Origin: Pelobates cultripes
Lineage: Eukaryota > Chordata > Amphibia > Anura > Pelobatidae
Direction of reading: 5' to 3'
Assembly: GCA_933207985.1 (NCBI GenBank)
Contig: OW240917.1
Location: 114,853,646-114,917,645, forward strand
DNA: 64,000 nucleotides
Part shown: positions 48,511 to 61,503 of the stretch, one piece after another
Position numbering within the stretch: the stretch's first letter is position 1
Layout of the letters: each line of letters starts with the position of its first letter
The notes under the pieces: generated by a model
The model's database searches: none
What the model saw: only the letters and a program-made list of their open reading frames with translations
What the model was told of the DNA's origin: nothing
Translations under genes and position numbers: made by a program

Positions 48511-48940
48511 TTAAAGGACCACTATAGTGCCAGGAAAACATACTAGTTTTCCTGGCTCTATAGGGTCCTTGGGTCCCCCTCACGCCGGGCTCTAGGGGGA
48601 GAAAGAGGTTAATCCCTTACCTTTGTTGCGGCGCCGGACTCCCTCGGCACTGGGAACTCTCCTCCTCCTTTCCGGTCATCGGCTGAATGCGCATGCATCT
48701 CAATGCTTTCCTATGGACGCTGGCGTCTTCTCACTGTGAAAATCACAGTGAGAAGCGCGGAAGCGCCTCCAGCGGCTGTCAATGAGACAGCCACTAGAGG
48801 CTGGGTTAACCCATTTGTAAACATAGCAGTTTCTCTGAAACTGCTATGTTTACAGCAGAAAAGGTTAATCCTAGAGGGACCTGGCACCCAGACCACTTCA
48901 TTAAGCTGAAGTGGTCTGGGTGCCTATAGTGGTCCTTTAA
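48511..48940. mobile_element. Intact T2-type MITE made of serial hairpins
   Basis: Both ends are TTAAAGGACCACTATAG in inverted orientation (17 of 17 bases), with TTAA at 48511-48514 and 48937-48940. Inside are five perfect hairpins: 48529-48539/48546-48556, 48727-48739/48743-48755, 48774-48780/48786-48792, 48816-48833/48837-48854 and 48883-48900/48907-48924. There is no coding capacity. The TTAAAGG tips fit the T2 MITE group of frogs, thought to be moved by Kolobok-type transposases. Confidence 0.85.
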
Positions 48941-49072
48941 GCAATCATGCACTCTCTGCAGCATCCACTGGAGCTGCATCCTCTCGTCTTCTTTTATCCA
49001 CTATAATTCTTCCCAATTTCCTTGGTTACTTTACTTTTTATTTTATAAACATAATGATTTTTAAATAATGGT

Positions 49073-49492
49073 TTAAAGGGTTCCTTTATAACTGCCTCTT
49101 GTGGCTGTTTAGCAGAGAGCCACTAAAGGTGCTTCCTACAGTTTCATAGAGTTTAACTCAGTAAAAACATCTCTGGACATCCTCACGCTGTGGATTAGGA
49201 CATCCAGCATCTTTAAATCCCTCATAGGAAAGCATTTATTCAATGCTTTGCTATGGGCAGGCTTAATGTGTGCGGGTCACTTGTTGCGCGTGTGCATTAG
49301 GTTCCCCCTCGGTGCTGACATCAGAGGAGGAACTGACGGAGCCAGAGCTCAGGGATCTGGGGACTGGAGAAAGGTGAGCATTTCTAAGTGTTTTTAACCC
49401 TTTAATTGGCATGAGGGCAGGGGTCCCGCCGAGAGGAAAGGGGTGCAGAGGGACACTATAGTGTTAAGAAGACTTTTGTATTGCTTTCAAAG
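49073..49492. mobile_element. Degenerate T2-type MITE
   Basis: Starts TTAAAGGGTTCC and ends around 'ggacactatagtgttaagaa' and 'ttgctttcaaaggg'. Inner hairpins such as 'ataggaaagcatt'...'aatgctttgctat' match the family. Confidence 0.6.
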
Positions 49493-49965
49493 GGAAGATT
49501 TATCAAAGTGTTGTGTACTAAAAAGTAGGCCATCACTCCTCCCCTTATACATTTTTTCACCACTCTTTATAATAGAGCACTTTGGATACATTTCTCCATG
49601 AGTCAGTTATTTAGAAAAATCAGTCATTTGTGGCATCTAAGTAATCTCTGCATCACAAAATATGCGGCCATTAGTGATGCTTGCAAGTAATAATTGATGG
49701 GTAAATAACAACCAAATAAAATTGATATCTAATTAAATTATTCTGATAAAGAAATGCAAGAGAGATTAGGTTCCCTCATACAAATGAAACAATGCTACAC
49801 AATTTTACACGTATACATGTGAACCAAGATGGGGGGATTTTGTGAATTGGTACACACTTGTTTAATTTCTACATATCACATGAGCATAAAAATTAATATG
49901 CCATTTATTGACATTATAATATTTAAATATTTACTTTAAAGAACAGAGACTTCGTATTCACATAC

Positions 49966-50110
49966 CTGTCAGAGCGTCCCCCATCCAGGCCGTATCCTAG
50001 ATAGTTCATGCCATCCAGAAAATGGCTGCTTGGCAGAGAATCATCTCCAAGTTCTTTTAAATCCTCAGGTCGAAGATACTCTCCCCCGTCTCCAGTCATT
50101 GTATCATCTC
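49966..50110 (-). CDS. ANK2: ANK2 linker exon '[18 protein letters not shown]'
   Basis: 145 bp. Encodes [20 protein letters not shown] then [20 protein letters not shown] and [15 protein letters not shown] is specific to ankyrin-2 as I recall it; ankyrin-3 has YMGFSLG here. Acceptor CAAG|GA, donor GTATGT. The acidic segment links the ankyrin repeats to the ZU5 region. Confidence 0.94.
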
Positions 50111-50612
50111 CTTGTGCAAAGGTTTGAAAAAGCTTTAATAGGCGTCACAAATGCTGAACAGCAGTATAATGCTCACCATAATCACTACAAGTTAGCACAA
50201 GGACATGGCATTCAAACATCTTACATGGCAAATTATCAACACATATAAAATATCAACCCATTCAAAACACAATGTTAGTAGCTTTTCCTGTCAAAGTATC
50301 ATCCCATGGAAAAAAGTATACTTTGGTAAAACAATCTTGTTTTATCATTAACAGAACAAACATCAAAATGCACACAAGGATAAGAGATAGGATGCAGAAT
50401 ATGTAATTGTGTGTTAGCAATGAGTAATTGTCAGGCATACAGCATAATTGTCAAGATGTAATGAATAACATTTCTTTTCACATGTAATAAAAACATATAG
50501 ATGCAATTCATCAGAGTCTTAGCCCATATATTACAAACCATTATTTTCTGGGTAATACAAACATAATTTATTGTTTTCCTTAACTTGTTCTACTATACAA
50601 TATAGAGTGTGT

Positions 50613-51034
50613 TTAAAGGAACACTACAAGCACCATAACCACTACATCTAACTGTAGTGGTTACATTGCCACTTGCCAGTATTGCCCTAGCGCTAGCGCA
50701 GTGCAATTTGTAAAACCATTTTAGAATTTATCTGTGTCCAACCAAGTGGCTGCAGATGCATCATTTGTTTATAGATTGTCCTCCAGGTGAATCTGGTTAG
50801 CTCTGCTGAGTTAAGCAGGCCGTGGAGAACTCTCAGTCTCTGTGTGCAGTCCTGTATCAGACCTACTTAGCTGCCGAGATACATTTGGCTTTTCTTACAG
50901 GATGAGACTGGTTGCGCCGCAGGAGCCAAGGGGACCCAAGGTAAGTTGTTACACTGGTACAGCACCAGGGCACTCTTGACATCATAACAACCACAGCAGC
51001 TGTAGTGTTTATGGTTGCTTACAGTATTCCTTTA
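50613..51034. mobile_element. T2-like MITE
   Basis: Left tip TTAAAGGAACACTACAAGCA, right end 'gtagtgtttatggttgctta' then 'cctttac'. The outer hairpin 'ataaccactacatctaactg'/'tagtggtta' is visible. TTAA is lost at the right. Confidence 0.65.
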
Positions 51035-53059
51035 CAGCGATTTTCACTATTGATTTCAGAATACATGCACTTAGAAACAGTTTGATTGACAGTATAACAT
51101 TACAGGATATACCATTGTATTATATGGTATAGTATATGTCTATAAATAAAGTGTGCCTCTCAGCCACCACAGAAACAGTGTAGTTACTTGTTGTACACAT
51201 TCCTCTCAAACACTGGCAACAAAGGGAGCAAACTTTAGGGGTTCTGTTGTGCTAGTTTGCAGTTTTTTTAAAATGAAAGTGTTTGCGTACCAAACAAATT
51301 GGATATGTGTGCATCCATGCATTCAATAAAAACCATGTGTTCAAAGTACTATGTTCCTCTTTATGAAAACTCTTAGGTAATTGATATATATGGAATGTAT
51401 GGTATATAGTGGAAGAATGTAGTGCTTTTTGCATCTATCCTCCCATTGTCTGACAATTCAATGTTAGAAAATCGACAAAGCCGACAAGCAGATCTGCATC
51501 AAACACACTCAAAATCAAAAACTCAAGTCACACTAGAACACTGATTTGATACCTTCCATATCGAGAAGTTTCTCTTCAGACAAGTATTCACTCATGAGCT
51601 TAAAGGCTGCGTGAAGCACAATTCATTGTGACAATGTAAAACAACATACTCAAAAGGATAATCCAGTACTCCGCAGGAGAGTATATATCACATAGATGTA
51701 CTGACCATGATGTTGCTAAGCAAGTGTGCATGAGAGTCGAGCAATGCACGATATGGCAGTAAACTCTAAACCCAAACTGGATAATTAGAACAATGATTCA
51801 AAATATCCCGTGGTGAGCTTGTCAAGAGTACTGCCAACATTGAACACACCAGTGTACTTGCTTAGCGAAAATGCTAAGCAGGTTTTCACCTATACCACCG
51901 ATGTTCCATTCACTGCACAAAGAACCCAGCCCTTTTTAGACAGGCAATAATGCAGTATTTCTAGGGAAAAGAGGAAAAGTTTTGAAGGTGGTGGAAAAGT
52001 GGTGTAGCATTCTAAAAGTTGAGCAGCCACCATATAAAGCATTGGAATCAGCAGGCATGTTCCTTTGGATATTATAAACCATTCTACAAGGTTACACCAG
52101 CTTTGCCATCATGACACTTTGATAAATCTCCCCAAAGAGTTTTCTTTGGAACAATTGCCAAAGAGATAAATGGAATGTTCGCACGGATTGCGTGAAATGT
52201 GGCACTTTGCCTCATAGTTGCATACATTTTTGCCATACAACATGCCTATCCTTCAGTATTAAAAAAAAAACATAAGTGGGTAAGCATCTCAAATCATATG
52301 TGTGCACGCATGAAAACTGGGCATCTTTTAAAATTCAAGAATAACTGCAATATAGTTTTGAACCTAAAAGTAAAAAAAACAAACTTTAAGGATTCAGCAG
52401 AGTGTAAATCTCTGTATGCAGTGTTAGTCTACTGTGATTATTCTGGTTGAAAACAAAAGGCCCAAGAAAACATGTCATATACATTTACTATTGTAAAAGC
52501 TGTTCTATATGTTTTGGTTATTAATAAATTAATAAAATTATTTGGCTTAATAAATTATTGCTTATTATTGCATGGATTTTGTAAATAGAGTAATGGATTT
52601 TGCATGGATTTCGTAAATAGAGTAATTCCTATTGCATGGATGCATGCAAAGTTGCATGGGTTATGCAGGGCTGTCTTTACGCATGGGCACACTGGGCTTG
52701 CCAAATGTTTTGTATATTATTCTGGGAGATTTATTGAGAACCTTCAAACCATTTTTATTAAAACATTTAGGTAGACTTCAGTATCAGCTGTTATTTGTAC
52801 ATGCAACCTTGCTGTTGCGAATGCATATCTTGACCTTGGCGGAAAAAAACATACACGTACTACTTGTACATAAGCGAAACAAAATCAACACTTAAAGCCG
52901 TAAAGCTATAATAAAGTTCTTCTAAAATTTTTAAACAGTCCATGTCAGTTGCCTCCCCCTGCTACCTACTAAATGTTTGTGTGAATTAATCTCTGTTTTA
53001 CAGTATGTTTTTTTTAATGTTTAAACACTGATTTTGTTGGAGGCGACATAAATGTAAAC

Positions 53060-54835
53060 TTAAAGGGATATTATAGTCACCAGAACATCTACAGCTTAAT
53101 GTAGTTGTTCTGGTGAGAATAGTCAGAACATGCTGGCGTTTTACTGTAAACGCTGCTGTTGCGAAAGGAAACTCGCCACTGGTTCTTGGAGGGGCTTGCT
53201 TGCCAGCCTCTTGCCCCAGGACTATCGCACCTGTGTTAATCCTTGTTTACACGGTTCGTGCCTTTTGTACTTGTACGGTTCGGTATTTGGAGTTTGCCGA
53301 ACGGATCAGACTAATGTTGTTCGTACTGAATGAACTGTCGTGTGCTGCTTGTTGACTCTTTTGACCCCTATCAACACCTTAACAGCAACGTTCTAAGTGG
53401 TTAGCTGGGTGGCCGTCATTCGTATGCGCGAACACGTGGCTGCAGCCATCCGTGAACAGCCGTGAACACATACAGCAGTGTTTGGTCGTCGAGTGCATGG
53501 AACTATAATCGGACACTCGATGCCACAAACACAGATGGAACTTCCATCTCCAAATATGTTCGTATGAGTAGAGCGGCGTTTGGTGGGAGCAAACTCCCGA
53601 ATGAGAGGCATAGACTGAATCTACCCACAAACTTTTACGTTCGGTATTTTGGACTATATTGGGTATTCTCACAAGAGACCGACTGCACAGCCTGAATTCA
53701 TGGAACTCTTCTGAGCAGGAGCCTCGTGTGCGGTCGGTCAAAATATGACTTCCATGGAAATCCTGAACCCCTGAACCGATCTGGGTGATTTTTGGATATG
53801 TTGGTCACCCAGATTGGGCTATCAGGGGATGTAACATTTGTGGGGCTTCCATGGGTTTTCGAGTTACTTTCGGGGTATTGCTGAAATGTGTGTTTTTCTG
53901 CCTGGAGATAATTGAGTTAGTACAGTCCATGACTCAATTATCTCCCAGGCACAGGGGAGGGATTGTCTCATTATGTATGGGAGTGTCCTGGATCTAAGAG
54001 CCAATATAATTGTGTTTTTTTCTGCTGTGGTTTACGCTCAAGTCCAGGGGGGGACTTGCATATAAGGCCAGTTGTTGCTACCAATAAACAAGTTCCTGCT
54101 TACCCTCAACATAGAGTCTCATCTCATGTGTGGGGGAAATGGCTGTATCTACTCTAGGGATTGCTATATTACTATACTCCTCTGGGATTATAATCACTTG
54201 CTCTATTTTTTTAGAGCATATTGCTACACTCTCTTGGAGGAGAGGTCTAGCCACTGGAAGCTGGATCCTGGTCTTCGGTCCAGGGTGGGTGGAGGACAGC
54301 AAGACCCCAACCAAGCTATAACACTGGAAGTGGGGACTACAATGCTTATTGGGTCTGGTGGTGTGCTTGGAGTACTCGTGAGCACTAGGAGCATTGATTG
54401 GCAGAGACACCCGGTCGGGGAGCCAGGCAGTCCGTCACAACTGCCTTGAAAAAAAAGCAAAAAAAAAAGCAGTGTTTACAGTACAGCCTAGGGTCAACTC
54501 CAGTGGCTACTCCTCAGACAGCGACATTGATTCAATACATCTCTACGCGGAGATACTGACTGGCCAGGGCGACATTTGGCTCTGCCACCAAGCCTGCCTA
54601 CTTGGCTGAGATCATCAGAAATGACAATCTCAGCCCATTCAATGCTGTCCTATGGGAAAGCATTGTGATTGGCTGAGATAACCAATTGTGATGATCTCGG
54701 CCAAGAAGGCGGAGCCAGTGTCAGCAGACCCTTGCCGCACTGGAATTAAGGTGAGTTATTACTAAATTTAAGGGAGACAAGGGGGTCAGGAAGTGTTGCT
54801 GACCCTATGATGCTGACCCTATGATGTTCCTTTAA
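53060..54835. mobile_element. T2-like MITE interrupted by a solo LTR
   Basis: Left end TTAAAGGGATATTATAGTC at 53060; right end 'atgatgttcctttaa' with TTAA at 54832-54835. 'cattgaatgctgtcctatg' hairpin-like sequence and 'ggagccagtgtcagc' follow the family pattern on the right of the insert. Confidence 0.65.
53157..54439 (+). mobile_element. Probable solo LTR of a retroelement
   Basis: The 1,283-bp segment starts TGTTGCGAAAGG and ends CCGTCACA, so it has TG...CA ends. It is flanked by GCTGC (53152-53156) and ACTGC (54440-54444), a near-perfect 5-bp target duplication. A TATAAGG box lies near 54060 and AATAAA near 54081. No gag, pol or env sequence accompanies it. An inverted pair, GGAGATAATTGAGT/ACTCAATTATCTCC, lies at about 53904-53946. 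Assignment to retrovirus or another LTR class is open. Confidence 0.6.
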
Positions 54836-55114
54836 TTTTATCAATAATTTAAATTTTCATTCCTGTGAGTGTTTGTGTAGGCTGGGCCTCAGTGCACAGC
54901 TTTGCCTGGGGGCCTGTAATGCTGTTAAGATATTATGGTACATTATTGGGTTATGGTACTATTGTGGTAATACGTTTATAATCAATTCATAGTAGATTCC
55001 CTACATGTAATTGTTTATTTACTATTGTTCTTAGCTTTATTAAATCTCACAAAATATTTTGCCACTAAAGACTTAAACAAAATGCATACTACATACCACC
55101 GTACGAACACATAC

Positions 55115-55190
55115 CTTCCTCATCAGAAACATCAAGCACTTCAGTCATTGTTTCAGGCACATTCAGTTTGTGTTTCTCGGTAACGGTATG
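55115..55190 (-). CDS. ANK2: ANK2 linker exon '[17 protein letters not shown]'
   Basis: 76 bp, 25 codons plus one base. Encodes [20 protein letters not shown] then VSDEE. It directly follows the [10 protein letters not shown] end of ankyrin repeat 24 and matches ankyrin-2. Acceptor TTTTAG, donor GTATGT. Confidence 0.94.
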
Positions 55191-55566
55191 CTAAAATACA
55201 AAACAACAACAACAACAACCGTTTATACATTGTACAAACATTAAATAAAATAAATCATTAGTAATATTGATTTAAAATGGCACTCTTGTCTTGTCTGATG
55301 TTATTTACATGTATTTGGGCTTTTGGGGATAAAGCCTTATGTGAGTGAGCACCCCATATCGTATTTTCATAGAGCTCCACTTGGGAGCTTGCGCGTATAT
55401 TTCATATTGAGTGTGCCTACCTTATTTAATTTTTAATTAACTCTTGTCTGATGAGACTGAAACGATTTCAAATTAGCTTTAATTCGAATTATAAAAGCAC
55501 ATTTACAGTATCTCAAAGTGTCTGCAGGGGTTTGTAGCATTGATAACGTAAAGTATTTAAAATAAA

Positions 55567-55858
<292 letters not shown>

Positions 55859-57293
55859 AATGGGTCTAAATCAATACCAGCACTTTAGGAGAAAAGAATG
55901 GACAATCAAACATGAAAGATTATAACACATTCTCAATTGTGTACATGGAATATACTGATTCCTAAATAACTAAAGGGTTAAATAAAATGTGTTTGTTTCA
56001 CTTTGACTACGGAAATCTGTCCCAATTCTGGTAAAGATAGAAGTAACAGACGGCAGGTGGGTAGATTTGCCGTGGGAGGAGGGAAGAGAGAGAGACAAAG
56101 CATGAATACCAATCAGTGATAATAAAGCTACAGCATCATGTGACAGCCCGTAGTAAGGCCAAGAACAAATAAAGATTAAGACTCATCATTAAGAACATAC
56201 AAAGAAATACTTTTAAAGAAGTAATACTGTTCAAAAATGGATAACACCCGACTTAAAAATAAGAAGCCTTAAAAGATTGAGAGGTTTGATTTTCTAAATA
56301 ACTAACATATCTAATGGCCGACACTCCAGTATACCTGCAAACTTAGATTTTCAGGTACTTTATTTCTGAATAAAAGTGAAAAAATGTAAAGGAGTGATCT
56401 CTCATTAACCCCAAAAGAAGGTCGAACAAACCTAGATTGTTGAAAGCTTTTAGAAGTCTTTAGGACATGTCATAAAAATCCCAGGTGTCATTTCCCAGCT
56501 GACTCAGTTCTGTTCAAAAATGTGCAATACAAAAATGGTAATGTGGTTACAAGGGTACGCAAGCTAGTCGACCTGCTATGTTGGTTCTGGGTACCTCAAT
56601 GTATAGGATTTGAAAATATCTGTGTAGATAAGGGAGCTAAGATGGAGGTACCCAGTTGAATGAAAAAGAGGTGTGGATTGGTACATTTAATTTTATTTTT
56701 CATACCTTGCATATTTGTTAAATATAGGGACAAATAAACTTATAACTAAAAATCATGAGATGAGATTGTTCTCCTTTAAATTGAAGGGTAAAGACCATTG
56801 TAAAAATGTCAATATTAATGATTTAGTTTCTTTTTAAAAAATAGACTCTGCCCTAAATAGCAAAAAATATATATATTTTTTAAAGCATGGCTGTTAGAAG
56901 TATGTAAGGTGTATAAACAAATAGTTAAATTGTTAAGTAAATAATACAAATGCACTTGGACACTAGGTTGAACATTTGAATTGTTCCAGGAGAAAACCAA
57001 GCATTCTGCATTCCATAAAGGTGTCCTTGAGGATGGGCTATGAATGAGGAGAGGGCCTTCGGTATTGCATAAGTGTAGTATACAAGTAGGTTATCTTTGC
57101 TTCTATTGTGCACCAGTTTATTGTGCATTTTGGCAAAGGGGATGCTATTCTGGTCTTCCATTCCTGTTATGACTTTACATAGTTAGAGCTGGAAATTCTT
57201 AATTCCCAGATACTTAGTTAAGACACATTAGCACATGTTGTTGATTTGCAACTTTTAACGTGGTACATGAATAAAAGTAACATTCAGGGTTTA

Positions 57294-57358
57294 TTTCACT
57301 AAACCATGAATTTTGGAGAGTTAAATTTCACTAAACCATGAATTTTGGAGAGTTAAAT
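57294..57358. repeat. 32-bp exact tandem duplication
   Basis: 'tttcactaaaccatgaattt' and the following 12 bases occur twice in direct succession. Confidence 0.9.
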
Positions 57359-58162
57359 GGGTGTTTCATACTTAAAGCTAAGCCAAAAACGGGAAAGCTA
57401 GCTGATATTTTCTTCTAATTATTTTTTTTTGCAATTCTCTTTCCCATTCTCAACAATATCCAGTTTAGTGAATAAATCCCACCACGGTTATGTATGTAGC
57501 TAGTAGGGCATGTTGGTAAATTACTACATACAGTGAGATGCAATGGATAAATTGTAGTAATGGGTGATATGTTTTCTAGGAGTCTGCCTCCTACGCAAGT
57601 AACAGATTGCTCATTATTTGCAAATTCTCTCTGTTAGACTGAGAGCCAGTTTTATGCTGGTCTCCTAAAGCTGCAAACGGTGACATCATTTTATTTTAAC
57701 CCTTTATTGCTCGACAGAAAATGTATCCTCAGTAGCACAGATACTTTTTCTTTGTTAGAACATGATAAATCAATAAATAGTACTTTTTTCCCCTCTCAGC
57801 GATTCAACACTATATGTCACTTTATTGAATAACCATAAGGTTTTTCATTTTGTTAATCACCGTAGTCAAAAATACAGAATAATAATGGAAAAAAAGTTTT
57901 GTCAACTAACTGGTTTTCTGTATGTAGTACAGAAAACCACACTAAAATGACTTTTGTTTTTACATTTTCTACAATTAACACCAATATTGCATATATTTAT
58001 ATAAAAGGTATCGCACCTTTTTTATTTTTTTTGGAACAACATTTGTTATACAACAAAAGCGAAAACTTTAAGGCAAATCTCTATATACTCTAGATACTCC
58101 GTGTCTTTAATCAATGAACCCACAATTAACACTAATATTTTCAGAATCCAAGTAATACTTAC

Positions 58163-58261
58163 AGTTGTTGTTGTGACGATTTCTTCAGTAACAACCTTCA
58201 ATGTATCCACCACTGAGATATATCCTAGGCGTCTAGCAATTGCGAGGGCTGTGTTGCCATT
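58163..58261 (-). CDS. ANK2: ANK2 ankyrin-repeat exon '[16 protein letters not shown]' (last repeat)
   Basis: 99 bp, 33 codons, phase 0 on both sides. Encodes [20 protein letters not shown] then [13 protein letters not shown]. This is the last (24th in known ankyrins) repeat, running into the linker. Acceptor TTACAG, donor GTAAGT. Confidence 0.95.
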
Positions 58262-60545
58262 CTGTAAAGGGGAAGGTGGAGAGGGAATGAGGATGAGAGA
58301 ATTGGATTTAGTGAGATCACACAGACTACAGTGTATGAGCCAGCCTTTCCATCTCAAGCAAGTCACCAAGCACAGAATAAAAGGCACTAGTTTCTACCAA
58401 TAATCGGTAGCTAAGTTGAGAAGTAGTTTGCCTTTGCTTTTATCGCCATGGCAACACAACATACCGACATCTGCCAGTGTTTCTGCATAAAGCCTAGTAT
58501 CTGCTTTAAGGCTGTCACACACTAATTCACATTTGCCTTCCATGCAAATGACTGAAGGCTGTACCCAAGCGCAGAGTAGGCTTCTGTAATATATTTTATC
58601 ACAAAACCGAAAAGGAAAACAAAAACAGAATTTAAATGCTTCAAATCCATTTAGAGAGAAATAGATCCTCTCCAGAATTCAGTTTGTCTAAGGAAGTACA
58701 GTGCTAATGAAAGCTGGATTCATCTGGATGTTGTACTCCCTTAAGAAAAATAAAGCTACACGCTCACATCTGACAGTCATTTAGTCCAAGTGCAATGTTA
58801 TTTCCACAGAGGAAAGTTTTACTGTAGCATCTACATAATAACTTTTACTATATGTCAGTAACATATATTATTCACAAACCACCTGACATTGTTTTTTCCT
58901 CATCTGTAAGTAATAACAAAAATAACAGATGCAGATCTAGTAATTGGATCATGTACATCAGGAAGTGATGTGAGAAATTACACAATGGATCACACACACC
59001 TTCTATTGCTAAAAGTCTGGAGAATATATGTGGCTGTATTAACTGTAATAAAATTAGTATTAAACACACACACACACACACAGATGGACACATGCATCAC
59101 ATTATATAATGTACCAGTCTCTGTAATGTACACTGTATGATAACCAGTAAATTTGTAATATGTTATTTCATATAAATGATTCACAAACAATGTCAAGCTG
59201 TCTACTAAACAAACGTTATGAAAGGTCCTCTTGCTGTATGAGCAGCCAGCAGGCATTAAATATAATAAAATATGTGATTACATTTCAAAACAAAATTATC
59301 CCTTATCCCTAAATCCCTTAGGACTTCCTAATAACAAATCAGAATCAAGATTTGGATCTCCAGGTCCACTTATTAATTCTCAGTTCACATCATACAGCCT
59401 AAGACAATTCTGGCAAAACTATGGCATGCAGAAACGTCTCTGCTGGCATGCTTCTGTGGTTCGCAGCATTGTAGGTAATCTGTGGTACGACTCTACTGTA
59501 AGGCAGCACAGGCGATTGAAAAAAAAAATGATTTCCTGGTAGTCAGGTAGTGTGGCTGTGGACTAGCGCACACCATATTAATCAGTCCTTTGCGGTTTCA
59601 GCAGACAGTGACGGAGACCGCGCATAAGTGATTCATATGGTCTGCACAAGGCAAAGATGCAGACCATGCACTACATCACCGGACCAACAGGAAGTCCTTA
59701 TTAATGCACTCCATCACTACACCACCAGGGATTTACTATTAACCCCCTCTAACCACAAAGCAATCATTACCCACACTGTATCATCAGGAGAGATAGCACT
59801 CTCCTTTAAAAAAAATAAAAAAGGTAAGCAAGGAAGGGTAAAACATTTTCCTATTTTAATGTATTAATGCAGTGCTGGCACATTGAGCCTTCACTCTCTA
59901 CAAAGTCCTGTAGGGTCTAAGGTCAACATGGTCCAGTCAAACAGGCCCCTTTAGTGAGCAGACCTGTCTATTATGGACATCACCAGTGACACAAGTCATG
60001 TCACTGGTGAGGCTCCCCTCAGAGCCTGTCCACTCATCCTGATCAATGTTGGGAGGTATTCAGTACTAGCCTTCATGCCATGCACATGATGGGAAGTGAA
60101 ATCATGAATGAGTTCTCCTTGGTGAGTGGGGAAGACCAGGGGACTAATCAATATATAAATGTCAATGCCAAGGCTCAAAGTGAATGGGTAGAATGTATGA
60201 AAATCATATCTTAAACCAAATAAACAAGGAAAGAAGGAATGGTTGGGGGTGTTTAGTCAGAAGAAGAGGTTTCCAAATTAAAATACCAAATATTCTCATT
60301 TGATTTGCTTACTGAATTTTTTTTGGGGGGGGGAGGGACTTGTTTTTGAAAATCTTTAACAATTGTAACATACAAAGTTGAGATAGACACAAAATCACAA
60401 AGCTACAGGAGCAAGAGTGGATGTACATCCCCTGGGAAAGACACACAGCAATAACAAAGGCACCTAAAAAAGTCAGAAAGTCAGTGCGTTCACCCCATCA
60501 GGGGCACCACAAACTAAAAAGTAAGTGCAAAGAGTAAGACAAGGC

Positions 60546-60608
60546 AAGGAGAAAAAAAAAGAAGAAAAAGAAGAAGAGGCAAGAGAAGAAAGAAAAAGTA
60601 AAGGAGGG
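60546..60608. repeat. Purine-rich (GA/GAA) tract
   Basis: Almost pure A and G over about 60 bp. Confidence 0.85.
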
Positions 60609-60989
60609 AGGGTGTCAGAATATATGGATTTATGGGGCAAATGAGTCTTTATGAGTCCAAAAGAGCAACATCAGGCTTCTCGCTGCCTTCAGAAGGTGTT
60701 TAGTGAGCGACTTATTCTTGTACAACAGTAAGGAAAGATGAGTGCGTTGAGGTAATTCCATTTTGGGGGAGCGGAGGCTTAGGGGGACAATTTTTAACTA
60801 CAATCAGGCTCTTTTTTTTTTTTTTATATTCTTGATTAAATGCATGTAACACCTGCAAAAGCTGCAGAACTCTTGTCTGAGACCTTTGCCAGTCCCCACT
60901 TCTTCCGCAGCCTAGACTTTATCGCTGTTCAGTCACAAATTTCCCAATGCAGATGCTCTAGGCAATTGCTGCCGCTTGAGTTTCGCTCC

Positions 60990-61070
60990 ACTAAGCTAAC
61001 CAGTGGAGCCCTTTTGGGCAGACTAGATGGGCCGAATGGTTCTTATCAGCCGTCACATTCTATGTTTCTA
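60990..61070. repeat. CR1/L2-like LINE 3' end fragment
   Basis: 'agactagatgggccgaatgg' followed by 'ccgtcacattctatgtttct'. The ATTCTATG-type tail is the usual 3' end of CR1 and L2 elements. Confidence 0.6.
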
Positions 61071-61404
61071 ACCAAACCAGAAAGTAACAGGATCTGTTAT
61101 CTGATTGACAGCCAGGGGGTGTAGCCAGGTTGATTTATAAATGTGCCAATTGCTTTTGAAGTTTGCACTTTTTAGGAGTCCGAAGTGTCCATTTAGTTAC
61201 TTTGTTTACTGCACTTTTTATAAAAATAAACAGCTGAATATTTATGCATGTTACTATAGGGTTTATGATTGACACCAAAAAGAAATCTTAACCCCCCTAC
61301 CCTGTCAAACCCTCTAGTCTAATGCAGTAATGTGGTCATAAACACAACAATTGTCTTCTGGAGACAATACTGGCATCAGCAAGAAAATGAAAAAGGTAAC
61401 GTAC

Positions 61405-61503
61405 CGCAGTTGTAGCATTCGGTTTGGCGCCATGCTGCAGCAGGACGTTTATGATGTGGGTATGTCCTTGCTGGGCGGCTTGATGTAAAGGGGTGTAGCC
61501 GTT
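61405..61503 (-). CDS. ANK2: ANK2 ankyrin-repeat exon '[16 protein letters not shown]'
   Basis: 99 bp, one whole repeat: [20 protein letters not shown] then [17 protein letters not shown] and the GA(K/N)PNA turn are the standard repeat signatures. Phase 0 at both ends. Acceptor AAACAG, donor GTACGT. Confidence 0.96.

Larger units (their letters stand above)
45582..49965 (-). other. ANK2 intron
   Basis: About 4.4 kb. Positions above 46256 are unique to contig 3. Holds poly-A runs near 46627 and 46893, and T2-type MITEs at 47672-48008, 48511-48940 and 49073-49492. No exon seen. Confidence 0.7.
50111..55114 (-). other. ANK2 intron
   Basis: About 5.0 kb. Holds T2-like elements at 50613-51034 and 53060-54835, a solo LTR at 53157-54439, and an imperfect ~45-bp direct repeat around 52570-52645. 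No exon seen. Confidence 0.7.
58262..61404 (-). other. ANK2 intron
   Basis: About 3.1 kb. Holds a short CA run near 59063, a purine-rich tract (60546-60608) and a CR1/L2-like 3' end (about 60990-61070). No exon seen. Confidence 0.7.
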
